DNA of 64,000 nucleotides from Bugulina stolonifera. Lineage: Eukaryota > Bryozoa > Gymnolaemata > Cheilostomatida > Bugulidae. The notes under the pieces were generated by a model. That model was not told where the DNA came from. It was given only the letters and a program-made list of their open reading frames with translations, and did no database searches. Below, piece after piece: positions 29,001-40,259 of this stretch. The DNA lies in the NCBI GenBank assembly GCA_935421135.1, contig OW285187.1, positions 28,520,429-28,584,428 of the forward strand. Reading direction: 5' to 3'. A program made the position numbers and the translations under genes. The first letter of the stretch is position 1; each line of letters starts with the position of its first letter.

Positions 29001-32000
29001 CGTTGATTTTGTGAAGGGTTTTCAAATTGTATAGCTGATATACCATATAGCTGACATGTGCACCGCTGACAGAGAACAGCCAATTGCATAATATTTTATA
29101 GAAAGGTCATAACCTAAATATTTGCCTCTGTTTTGGGAGTTGAAAAATTTCAATGTTTATTATGAAAAAATTACGCTACTTACTTTTTGTAAACAAAGTA
29201 TGAAAGCATTTACCTATATCAAAACATTGCAGCATTCGGTTAGTTGAGAGCATTAGGGTGATGTAAATTTGTGAAATATTTTATTATCTAAACACCTACC
29301 CAACCTATGGCCGAATTCTCTAGTACAGTGTATAAGCTGGTATGCATATTATAATTATTAGCAGAGATGTGTGCATATGATAATTCATTTCTCAGACGTT
29401 AAAATATCTGCTGAATGGGATTGTACCCTGCTATTAGTCTCAGTGAAATAGTCACTTGCCTGCTCACTGAGTACCCCCTGCAGTCTTGTTCTCAGCCAAT
29501 TAACTTTCTCACCTCCAGTACACGAGTTTATGTGCGCTGTGTGCGGTGACAGTGTGGTAGTGTGTGGTGTGCTATTCATTCCACCATTCACTCATGGCCT
29601 TGCCGATCAACTTTATAAATTGTGACAGAAATTATCTCTCAATGAGAATTTCAAATATGTATTGTACTTTTATACCAGACATTTAGGCGTAACTCTAGGA
29701 AAATGCAAATAGAGTTAGAGGAAGCACATTGGTGGAGATGGTACCCTCTGCCCTGGCACTCTCTCATCCTTATTGATTCGGTCTTACTCAGTGTGTCTCA
29801 TTACTACTTTCACAAATAGTATGTTCAGATGTCACAGACTGTGGTTCTAGGATTATGAAATAAGTTTGTGGCCTACATCGGGTTATGGTCAGCCCCGTTA
29901 CTCTGGGCGTATTTATTCCTCTTGTATTCTATAACCTATACTGTACTAATACCAAGCATGCTCTAGTGTCTGTATTCTTCTGCAGAATGTACAGAGTTCT
30001 ACCAGAAGTGAAGAATAAGGTAAAGATGAGTATGAGACAGCAGGAAAGGATGGCATACCGCATCAAGGCCAAACTGTTTAATAAGGTAATCAATGCTTAC
30101 CTGGTACTCATGTACTACACGTGCATATTATAGGCTATACCTACTGTCTCTACCTTCTGCATCACACCATACGTTTGGCTAGTGTTCACGGTAGTGACTC
30201 CACCGCAGTCAAGATGAATATATAAATATGTTTATACCAGGATGTAGTTCCTTTGTGTATTCATCATCTCGGTTTAGTAGTGTTAAAAATGGCTTAATTG
30301 TCGCAGTATTGATTCACTACCTGTGTAGTTCCAGACAGTTGATGCATAACTATGTAAAATTGTGGATTAAATTATAAAAACAGCAAAACACGTCCGCATA
30401 CAAATTGTCTAACTGTATTAGATTAGCTGGAGCTATTGATATGAAATCTTGGTATTATAAATCTCTCAATCTCTGAATGCTGGACAAATATTATGAGGCA
30501 CTGTTTGTACAGTCTTAGAACAGATAGTTTGGTGATAAGGCAAGGGTAACAATGCTAGTGTAGATACACCTTCATTGTCCTCATTATTATATATCATGAT
30601 AACAATTTCTATATTATTTTTGTAATCTAAATGTTTAAACCATCTGGGATTCAACAGCATACAGACGTGAAAGCGCTTAATTATCTACGTATCATATTGC
30701 AGTGGTATTTCAACAATGCATCTGTATAGATAACAGTTTATATTAAATAAAAGTTATGAATTGTCATCAGTGTTTACAAATTGAAATTTTAAAGATATGC
30801 GTCTGCATCAACATGACTGCTTTTCTATGATGAGAAACCTGAGCGGGTGCATAGCTGGGTATAGCTGGGTATAGCTATTCTTTGTTATTCTTATCGTGAC
30901 AATATTTACGCTACATTTCACAGGATTACCTTTGTTACTACATTGTTATGGGATAAATTCTAGTCAAACACAAAACCAATGCATCCACACCTTTACGTGA
31001 CAATCATGTCACCACTTTGTGAATGCTCATCCAATAAATTACCTCTGCTGATGCTGAGTGGAGATATTAATAAGAAGATAGCCAGAGGGCATTGCGCTCG
31101 TGTATCAGTATCAAGGTCGACTTTATGACTCAATGAAAATATTTCTATGAAATTTCCAAAAATGAAGTCAAAAAGTCAATGGGGTTTTATTATACCAGAC
31201 AAATGTTATGCTCACTTTTGCTTTCAGCGATAGTCAATCACAATGGGTTAAATTATCTTATTCATGTAACGATGTTATCGCAACCTGGGAAAATATTGAT
31301 CTATGATCGACATTCTCGAAAATATGTCATTACCACATCTTAAATACACATATTATACCTGTAGTCTCAATTCTGTCAAGTAGTCTGCACAACTATAAGT
31401 GCGGTGTGCATTCTGTTATATTTGTGTGTCTTATTTCTGTTTATAGAAAGTACAGAGACATGTTCTAGACCAGGCCAGAGTAACTAACTTGGTGCGAAAT
31501 ATCAAACAGCCCCATAATAGAGGTAATTATTCTTCACCATCATTACTGGCATACCTTGCTTGTCCTTCAGTTAGCCTCTCATACCTACCCGTGTCACACG
31601 TGTAGAACATATTATCACATTACCATAACAACTACGTAGCACCCCTCACTTGTACATTGATTTCCCAACAATGTCATTGATGGAGAACCCCATTTTTGAG
31701 TTGGTGCCAATGAGAATTGCTAAATTTACCACCTGCTGGTCGGTGTCGGACATAGAAAGTGTACAAGTATTGAACTTAGACATGGCTGGTCTCAGAGCTT
31801 ACCAATTAGAGCCCTGAGTTTTCCACCAGGAGATTTGGGGCTTTAATGCTTTCAGAGTCACTGGTAGAATTTGGAAGAGCTCTGTAAGCACTTAACCATG
31901 TGACCATGAACAGCATGATTGAAGTATCACCTCTGCCACCCTTGAATCAGATCAATGCTGGGCTATTAGAACCAGAGCCGTTTATTGGGAGAGTAGCGTC

Positions 32001-33759
32001 ACTGGGGGAACATTGTGTACCATGTTGGGCCCTTTAGAACCAATCAAAATGACCGAAAGAAAAATTTGACCAATGTAATTCTTTGTTGCTGGGCCCAATA
32101 TGGCTTCTTGTTTACTTCCGGTGACATAACTCTCACAATAAACGGCTCTGATTAGAACTGATGATAGCTATTTCACAGTCCAATGTTTGAGGTATTCAAG
32201 TCTAGTCGCATGAAGTTCTATTTCTATTATCTAGAACTAAACAGGTTAGAATGTGTTTAGTGCAACTTGTCAGTAGGAGTGTATTCTCTCATGTCTATTT
32301 TCAAGTATCGTTTGGTTTACCAATTCAAGCAACTTTCTAAATTCGGTAGTTTTGTGGTGAGGTAAGGACAATCACACTGTGGATTGAGGTCTCCTTTAGG
32401 ATGCTTTCTCTATGCGACTTTACTCATTCATTCTAAAATCAACTCACAACCTTTCGACAAGCTAATTGTCTTCAGTATCTTTCAAAGTATTTGTCATAAG
32501 ATAATGAAATCTTTGCCACAACATTGCTACAATTGTTAATAACTGGTGGAGAACTTGGTCACACTGTTTTATACAGCCTCTTGTTTTGGGTAAATCAAGT
32601 GTCTGTTTGTTCAGAGTAACTTAATCTGAATATTCATAGGTGCCATTTGAAAGCCACATAAACACTTCTGCCTACTGAGCTAATAGTAAATATATATACA
32701 CATGTATGTTTTAGTATGCAGCCACTACATCCCTTGACTGGCACATTTTTTTCCTGACAATATTGTGTTAGTTACATCTGCTGGTATTATACTAAAGTGT
32801 AGAACAGCATGCTCACCCCTCCATCACAACTACATGTACATGTGTGTAGTTGTGTTTATGTGCATAGCTGTAGGCTTCCCTATCAATCACCTTACTATGT
32901 GTGAGAAGGTCTCATGTTGTACGGTTTGCTCCCATCCAGATGTACATATTTGTACCCATCTTAATCCCCTCATCAAGGAACCAATTGCTTGCTGTAAAAT
33001 TTCCATTTTTGACACTTTCAGAGCTGATGGCTAACATTGGGTTTGATTTCTTCACATATCATTATTCTAGATAATGATTAATGATTGCATTGATGAAAGA
33101 AAGGTTTCACAGTAACTAACTAACATTCCCCATGGCGGTAGAGTCAGTCCTGATTAGTCAAACTCATGTACCCAGAGCACTACATATCCGCTACCTGGTT
33201 ACAGAATAATGTGCCTACACAATGAATTCATGTACCCAGAGCACTACCTGCATACCCACACTAGATTTTAGTGTTTATGTTCTATTTTCAGCCCAGCCTA
33301 TGTTCTCTATGTTCAGCTTAGCCCATGTTCTCTCTATTTTCAGCTTAGCTTATCTGGTATGCCCTACAGAATGATGACTAGAAATTGCTCTGAATCTGAA
33401 CCAAGAGGACTAACTATATTATGGAAGTTATTCAATTTTATTATTTAGTTTGAAATTATCTGCTGCTAACACTTTCTATATAAATACTTGATCATTGGTT
33501 CTCCACTCCCCACGTTGTTCTAGATGCAGGAGAATCACCAGCAAGTGTTTAATTAGAATTAAACTTGAACAGTTTTGTCTTCTACTCTGATTTTATATAG
33601 TATATGAGTATATTACTTAGAAAAATTTAATTCTAATCATATTTATTGTGAACATTTATTACTCTTTAAGCTTCTAGAATGGTAAATATTGTACACTACA
33701 GTATTATAATTATGTTTGCTTGAGTTGATTTTCTGAGTTCCTGTTTTGTAGTGCTTTAG
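11022..33759 (+). CDS. ALMS1: ALMS1-like centrosome/basal-body protein with C-terminal ALMS motif (27 exons)
   Basis: Exons: 11022-11108, 11265-11357, 11680-11856, 12882-13167, 13947-14772, 14987-15127, 15325-15494, 15694-15868, 16314-16493, 16738-16914, 17111-17212, 18879-19021, 19325-19501, 19909-20154, 20592-21060, 21465-21591, 21903-22063, 22379-22477, 22956-23070, 24431-24734, 25031-25117, 25255-25460, 25780-25942, 28719-28788, 29986-30085, 31447-31522, 33752-33759. Phases agree and total 4965 nt (1654 aa plus TAG). Most of the protein is Ser/Arg/Pro-rich and probably disordered (SPR and RSRSP runs), with charged helical stretches near residues 1010-1060. Residues about 1448-1516 carry WFVP and RPW. 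Residues about 1513-1645 match the ALMS motif of ALMS1, CEP295 and C10orf90: EAFRAQNQRFVSSSRERQRQ, then KDEMYDRTNRMYRVLPEVKN and YRIKAKLFNKKVQRHVL. Family members act at centrioles and basal bodies. The 47-aa repeats of vertebrate ALMS1 are absent. The third exon's acceptor, the donor at 15868 and the tiny last exon are the least certain. CEP295 is the main alternative, but its N-terminal domain is not seen. Confidence 0.85.
17665..18123. repeat. 13-bp minisatellite, about 35 copies, in an ALMS1-like intron
   Basis: The unit GCTAGCAGTTGTA is repeated head-to-tail. The first ~25 copies carry GCTAGC and the last ~10 (from about 17990) carry GCTTGC, with one further variant near 18064. It lies in the intron between exons 17111-17212 and 18879-19021. 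Open frames through it in both directions are products of the repeat. Confidence 0.97.
22471..22645. repeat. Imperfect tandem array starting at an ALMS1-like exon donor
   Basis: The exon ending at 22477 (CAGCAAAG before GTAACGTACATG) is followed by about five further copies of a unit of roughly 26-33 bp. Each copy ends in CTGTCTAAAG followed by GTAAC, or ATAAC or GCAAC in two copies. Each unit therefore reproduces the end of the exon and its 5' splice site. Reading past the true donor gives an immediate in-frame TAA. Confidence 0.85.
23965..24085. repeat. Short imperfect repeats of TGTACTATCAGTTGTAAGTA in an intron
   Basis: Three degenerate copies of the motif, separated by ACATGTATATGTAC-type sequence, lie in the intron before exon 24431-24734. 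No function is apparent. The motif contains GTAAGTA, but no exon abuts it. Confidence 0.7.
25943..28718 (+). other. Large ALMS1-like intron (2.8 kb), no gene recognised
   Basis: This separates the two halves of the ALMS motif (exons 25780-25942 and 28719-28788). The short open frames have no codon pattern or family motif I recognise. An imperfect hairpin made of GATAGTATGATATGCATGC-type sequence lies at about 27790-27845. Confidence 0.6.
31523..33751 (+). other. Last ALMS1-like intron (2.2 kb)
   Basis: It holds the hAT-type MITE at 31973-32150, a direct repeat of CATGTACCCAGAGCACTAC (about 33166 and 33231), and a pair of similar AGCCCA/AGCTTA-containing stretches at 33290-33350. Nothing coding was recognised. 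If the intron were retained, translation would add about 30 residues before a stop. Confidence 0.6.
31973..32150. mobile_element. 178-bp hAT-type MITE
   Basis: Terminal inverted repeats begin CAGAGCCGTTTATTG and end with the complement, with further subterminal inverted similarity inside (GAGAGTAGCGTCACTGG against the right side). The octamer ATTAGAAC flanks both ends (31965-31972 and 32151-32158). An 8-bp duplication with CA..TG ends is the hAT signature. There is no coding capacity. Confidence 0.9.
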
Positions 33760-33780
33760 GGCATCGATGAATGAAATAGA

Positions 33781-33786
33781 AATAAA
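33781..33786 (+). terminator. Poly(A) signal AATAAA of the ALMS1-like gene
   Basis: AATAAA lies 21 bp after the proposed TAG stop in the last short exon, supporting 33752 as the terminal acceptor. Cleavage would be expected near 33800. Confidence 0.75.
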
Positions 33787-35020
33787 GTTTATAGAGAAAA
33801 CTGGACGGTGTTTTTGTTTTCTATGAATGTAAATATTTACAAATCAGTCAAATGAGTTCCAAGACTCCAGACTATATTCTATCACAAAATAGGTACAGTG
33901 CTTTCTTCTTGTGTATTGTATAACCAACTTCCCAAGTCAGGGGACATCTTGCTGCTGCACTCATGCGGTTTCTACAATATTGATGCAACATCTAATCTAG
34001 ATCCTGAAATCTGTTGCTCCAAGCTATGTACCATAGAAATGTACTGATAGGTGTTGGGCCATTGTATATATGCACCATATAATCAATTGATAAACCAATC
34101 GGCAAGTCGACGGCATTTTTCATTTTTTATTCATTGCATGAAGGAATGTAGAATGGCTGCCGAGTGCCTGTGGCGAGGCACCCGTAGCCAGTATGTATGA
34201 CAACATTTTACAAACATATACTGCTCTTCTAAACACAATATTTACAGCAAATAAATAATAATCTTTGGTAATACAGAATTAGAATGCCCATGGGTCTGTC
34301 TGTATAACATCTCCAACATTTTACATATGCAAAGTTAATACATCTGACCATATCACACAGTCATGAGTGCGCCATGAAAAGTGAGATTATAGTCTTCCAG
34401 CAGGAGATTCTCTAGTAATGTTCTATAAACAGAGTTATAGCAGATGGACCAAATCTATACACAGTAGGTATATAATACGATTCTGTAATTCACCATAGGC
34501 ACCTGAGAGTGTGAATGACTACATGTAGGTTAGCGAGTGGTTGGCACCCCAAAGACAACATTATGTAGTTTTCAAACAGTATATAGAGGTTGTACAACAC
34601 CGTGTATCTTTCTACGTAGATATATTACTATGATGATAGCTTTAGTTCCAGAGAAACCAGTCTCTAATATATCAAATTCCCAGTAGTACGTCTGTAATGC
34701 AACCGGATATTCACCTCCCACTACATGAGTAGCTGACTGACCACATCTCCACCAGCTGACCAACCACTGCACTAGTAGCTTAACTGTCCACTGCATCCGA
34801 TGCCGACTGACCACTGCACCAGTAGCTGCCAATTGCTCTAACTCCAGTTTAGTAGGAAGCACCATGATTTGAATGTCATTGTAGGTTATTTATTTGTCCT
34901 CCACGTTTTTGGAACCAACGGCCAGCTGAACTGTGTGAAGTAGTACTTGCACATACACCAAATATGGCATAATCTAGTTACGTGATTGGGCAATATTTAC
35001 AAAATGGCGGATACTGTCTG
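33787..35020. other. Tail-to-tail intergenic region between ALMS1-like and FGF-like genes
   Basis: This contains the 3' flanks of both genes. A 97-codon minus-strand open frame at 34572-34865 overlaps a degenerate direct repeat (CACTGCACCAGTAGCT type, about 34735-34830). It has no recognised family, so I do not call it a gene. Confidence 0.6.
34889..34894 (-). terminator. Poly(A) signal AATAAA of the FGF-like gene
   Basis: TTTATT on the plus strand (AATAAA on the minus strand) lies about 130 bp downstream of the TGA at 35023-35021, a normal distance for a short 3' UTR. Confidence 0.65.
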
Positions 35021-38000
35021 TCAACTACCGTAATCTAAGCCACCAAAGTCTAGTATTGGTCTGAGTAGAGGTGTAGGTGATTGAGGTTGCGATGATGAAT
35101 ATCGTTCTATCTCGAATTGAAAGCATTTTTCAGATTTAAGTCCGTGTTTCCACGCTTTCATCGGTTTACCATTCTTTCTAAATCCTATGTACCATAAATT
35201 GTTTGCTACGGACTGAATTTTATCGTAACGATTGTCTGATTGTGTTGATGACTCTATTGGAATCCGAGTAAAAGAGCACCGATCATCCCTTGTTGGCCTA
35301 ACCTATAGAAAAGAACAGCATATTGTCATTATGAACATTTAATGAAGCAGCATATATTTTGATTATTAGCTTAATTAAGTCTGCTGTAAATTGTTACAAG
35401 ATATTAATAAATGCAGGAATAAGATAATAGGGTCAATCATTGGTCTCAATTGTGAATAGGTATCATAAAGGATGGGTTTACAGATCATAGTGTGCTGAAA
35501 TATACGTGTACAGGTTGACCTTCAGTCGTGAACTTTCATAAAGCAAAGGAGAAACAATTTGACACCTCAATGAATCAAAAATATTTAATTGCAACTGGCA
35601 TACAATATTTTTTGTAAAGGTAAATTATATTCCCTCCATTGGAGTCTCCATTATTTAGTGTTAGTAATGGTTATTGACTTCAAAATGACTTGGATTCTAA
35701 CCAGTGTGGTATAAATGGTGGTGGACAAAAGATGATACCTATGACCAGAAAATGATTTGAGTTGCTAATCCCATGTAATCAGGTGCGAACTGAGTAGTTG
35801 TGACACTTTGACTGCTAAAACCATGAGTTGGAGGAAAATTTTGCAAAGATACAACTTGCTCTTAGTAAAAATCTCAGGTAGAAAGGCATTCGCAACTACA
35901 TGTATAAATGAAAAAAAATAAGTTAGAACGCCCACATTTTTACTTAATTTATATAAAGAACTTACTTTCTTTATCCTCATCAAATTAATTTTATTGAATA
36001 GAACGTAAATTTATATAATTATTGCTCACAACTTTTCTGCCTTGTGACCAAATCGTTTTCAGTTTGCTCATAGCACCTATCCTTCATTTGAATATGCCTA
36101 CTGACTTACCAATAGGCGATCAACGAATTGTTCTTTGCTAGCAATATGGATGTGGCATTCAAAAGTTCATATTACAGTAATTCATAGGAGAATTCTAAAA
36201 TTATCCTTCTGAGAGGGACTAATTTGATACGGCAGCATTGTTATAAAATCATTAGCGGTAGTTCCAAGTCCCTGCTGCACCCAAATTAAACACTATGGGG
36301 CATTTCCAATCTTAGCTGGGGACATTTTTGAAATCAATACTTAGTGATTGTGACAAAAAGAGAACCAATAGCACTTCAGTAGGTTACTTACAAGTAATAT
36401 TAGTTTCCCTCTCCGTGTGAGACAAACATATCTATGACCATCTTTCCTTTTTATATAAAACTGCTTTTCTACTCCTGGTACCTTCTGAAACTGTATTTGG
36501 GCTACAAAAGAAAGACATAAATAAGTGCACTAGTTTACCTATGTTGTACCTTTATGACATTTAAAACTGTAATACAGTGCATGCTACTGAAAAGTACATA
36601 GCAATCCATCCAAAAGATCAGCAAATTTAGCATCATCAAAATAGCCCTGGGCAGCCTCAGTGTGCAATTTTTTCTGGTCAAGTAAAAGGCAAGCGTGCAT
36701 AATTACAATAACCTAATATAATGTTTACTAGCTCCGTGTTTATGCCGCAGCTCGTGAGTCAACATGTAGCTGAATATTTTTATCAAATTAGTATAGATTA
36801 TCGAGAATCCACAAGGACGTGAGCCCAAAATAAATTAATTAACTGAATGTTGACTCAACATGCTGCCAAAAATAGTAGAATCACTTTAAAATGAATTCAC
36901 TTCTAAGATATTGAGTATGATCAACATTTAGTAGAACTAAATATAGAGCACTTAGATTAGTACACAGTTTGAGGGTTATGAGTGTGTACATACAGCTAGA
37001 GACTATTGGAGAGCTAAATACAACACGACGCTGTGCAACACATGACTAAATCCCCAGCTCTTCAGCCAACGAAGAAACACGTTTTACTTGTGCAGTTGAA
37101 AAACATTTTGTTTACAAGTACAATATGTATCTTAAACGCTGCTGATATAATTATATTCATATATTAACTTTACTAGTTACAGATTTTGATTTTTACATTC
37201 TTATATAATACAAATACATAAAACGTTGAATAATGCATAGATGTTCGATGCCCTGGCCGACCTATATTAGCGATTTACAAACAATACTGGCCCTTTACTA
37301 CCGGGCAGCAGTTGACTGATTAATAATAACAATACATACATTATTGAGTCCCTTGCACGGTTATGTGTTTACTCTTGACAGATATTTAATACAAAAGTAA
37401 AGACTGTAAGGAAATTCTTGCTCTATCAAGTGTTCATAAGCTGATTGTCGTAACAATTTTTCGAATTTTAAACTGTTTACTTATATCAATGACCTGTATT
37501 GTTTTCATGACTGACACTGGAGACAGCTTGGAATATTTCACCACCAGCGGAGACATACTTGATAGAGCCATCTATTATGTCTATGACATCACGAGTCACT
37601 CTTATGCCGATTAACAATGCCACTGTAGCTAATTTCCCAGTTTACAGCGACTATTTGTGTTTATAAACACACAGGAGTTATCTACTCTCTGTGCAAATAA
37701 TACCTAATACACACAGCTTGTAATATTCATGTGACTAACCAATTTCCATCTGCATATGATTTTAGAATATTTGGCAGGTAACATTATAATTTAAGACTGT
37801 ATATTAGTACACTTACCACCAGTATCCCCCCTCCTTTTGGCTTCCGCAGAGATATTACCACTGTATATGGTCATATATCTTTCACTACAGCTATTTTTTA
37901 TAGAGAATATCCCAAAGTAATAGTCATTACTATTTGTGTACACATTGGAATCACTGTTATGTTGAGTCCTTAATGATTGAGCATTTTGATTTTGGAGGTC

Positions 38001-40259
38001 TATTTTTCTTCTATTATTTTTGCTATGTCTTATGCTCCGAACTGGTTCGTCCATTGTTAGAGAGTTAGGTAGTCCAATAGCTGCACAAGAAATCTACAAA
38101 ACATAATATATTATCACAAACTATGTCAACCAACACACATATCATAATCCACTTCACACATTTTAGCAGGGACTTGGCTTGCCTTGCAGTCAATACTGGC
38201 ATATGATCATTTAAGTTGCATAATATTGCAGCTAGTGACTAAATGTATTAGCCTATCTGTGAAAGGGTATAATGGATAAATGCATAATTTTTGCATATAT
38301 AATTGCTTAGACAAGTGTGATATATTTTCTATTGCAATATACCAGCCGGTGTCAGTGTACTGATGGGATAATAAGGTATATATATCTTTTGTTATATATA
38401 GCACTTTGAATATGTTAGCTCTTGAGATTATTCTTTGGATTTATCCCTAAGTGATTGTCTCCTAGATGGTTATGAACAAAAGTGTAACACAAAAACCAAA
38501 CCTGATTGGGGCTTCTGATCAAACATTAGTAGGCCTACAGTAAGCAGAAAGAAGCCTCAACAACTGTGACTAAGTTCTATCACATTATAGTGTTTTATAG
38601 AGAATATGATTTCGTTTTTTGTCAAGCAATCCAAATATATAACCTCAAACATAACTCTCAATCATAACAAACATTTTCGTTTAGAAAGCATAGAATTCAG
38701 TTTATTATTTCCCATCAAAATAAATTGTTAGGGAAAGGTCCACACACGGAATGAAAATAATATGACAACATACAATCATTTCTATGTAACTGGTCCTGAT
38801 CAAATGAAAAATTGATAATAAATAAAAATGTGTACTGCTATCTTTAAGTTATGGGTAGTTATGCATCTTCAAAGTTGCTACACAGTGATAAGAAAATTCC
38901 ACTAGTACATTGTTGTGTTTATGTCACCGAAATCTGTGCAGTATCACGGACACACGAACAGCCTTGCTATCTTATCATTTCAAGTCCAGAAAAGATAACA
39001 GTATGAAAAGTAGTATATCAAATAAGTTTCGGCAGAGGCCTGATAGTGTATTACAGTACCTATGAGTCTACGGTCAGGACTATAAAAGTAGTTATATAAT
39101 GGACCTATCCATGTGGATACATATACTTTCAGCCTTTTATTGTACTTAATGCTGTTAGTGATTGACACTATTACTATTACAATTTCCATTTAGTTAAAAT
39201 ACAACAAGGATGTAGTTGTGTGTAACTACTGCAATATCAAATGGACAGTACAAAGCAATATTAGGATTTGCATAATTTAGAACTAGAAGCCATTTGAATG
39301 GCATATTATTACAGAAAGGTTTTTCCAGCCATGAAGATAAGGACTCTTGCAACAGCTGGGTAATATTTTAGTTCTTTATTAAGATACAGCTTATCTGAAT
39401 AGTCTAGACACTGACTCATGCTGTTGCATGAATAAGCTGCCAAAAGCTGTAATGAGCCTTTAGAAATATTAGAATAACAAATCCTTCTGATTTGTTTGTG
39501 TAGGATAGGATACTACTCACAATGTTGTCAGAATCCCTACAATTACGGTTTGAACAAAAATGCACATATTTTATGATTAATATTCTTTGAATGCTTAATG
39601 AGTGATAATCGTTCTTTATGCCAGAGTGAATTTTGTTTGTTTCATCTCTGTTAGATTAAACAGAAGCTGTCAAGTGGAACACCAAAATTGCAGAAAAAGA
39701 ACAATAATTAATCTATAGATGTGATATGACTCCCCCATATGCAAAGTTCGTAAGAAACATTTATCTACAGGTAAATTTTTTACGGATTAAGCTTTTTCTA
39801 CAAGATAATGCACAGCCTCTTTAAGCGGGGAAAACTCATGTGTCAATATATTAGTGTATAATTTGTTAGGTTTAATAGTGTTCTAAACCTAAAATAAATA
39901 AAATTTACCGGGAGTAGCACTGCAATAAAATATATTTGAAAATCAGTAACCATGGTGATAAACCCTTGATAAATTAACCAGTTGTAAGTGCATTTTTTCA
40001 TGTATATTTTGTCACAATGCTATGTGGTCTGTGAGTAAAGGTGACAGTGATCAATTGTCACAAATATAATACCGTAAATTATAGTTTAGGGATCGAAGAC
40101 CAGCTAAACTGTTGCTGTACAGGAGCTAGTAAATGGATTAGCACTACAACAACCTCTAGTGGAGAAAGTGGCATGTAGACCTACCTGATGGGTATTAAGT
40201 AGGGAGAGTACAATGATTATTAGAGCCGCAAACACCAACCTACAAACATATTCAAACAT
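35021..40259 (-). CDS. Secreted FGF-like ligand (4 exons, 247 aa)
   Basis: Exons in transcript order: 40259-40185, 38093-37817, 36501-36392, 35302-35021; phases 0, 1, 0; all GT-AG. Exon 1 encodes a signal peptide (MFEYVCRL then FAALIIIVLSLL), with likely cleavage near residue 29 (ISCA). A basic, Asn/Gln-rich linker with KNNRRK (50-55) follows. Residues about 82-222 fit an FGF beta-trefoil: YYFGIFSI (83-90), a hydrophobic-then-basic stretch, HRYVCLTRRGKLILL (140-154), DDRCSFTRIPI with the Cys-x-Phe of the FGF core (163-165), then NLWYIGFRKNGK (189-200), which matches the family's N-W-[FY]-[VI]-[GA]-[LF]-x-K-x-G strand, then KCFQFE (213-218). Lys and Arg cluster where FGFs bind heparan sulphate. 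A Ser/Pro-rich tail of about 25 residues ends in DYGS. The known role of the family is to activate receptor tyrosine kinases. Orthology to a particular FGF subfamily cannot be judged. Another beta-trefoil family is the alternative, less likely given the two FGF-core motifs in order. Confidence 0.85.
38094..40184 (-). other. First intron of the FGF-like gene (2.1 kb)
   Basis: It separates the signal-peptide exon from the rest. No coding exon, RNA gene or transposon was recognised in it. The third intron (35303-36391) and second intron (36502-37816) likewise show nothing distinctive. Confidence 0.6.

Noticed and set aside
34572..34865. 97-codon minus-strand frame next to the FGF-like gene
   Set aside because: It overlaps a short direct repeat, has no recognised motif and sits in the FGF-like 3' flank.
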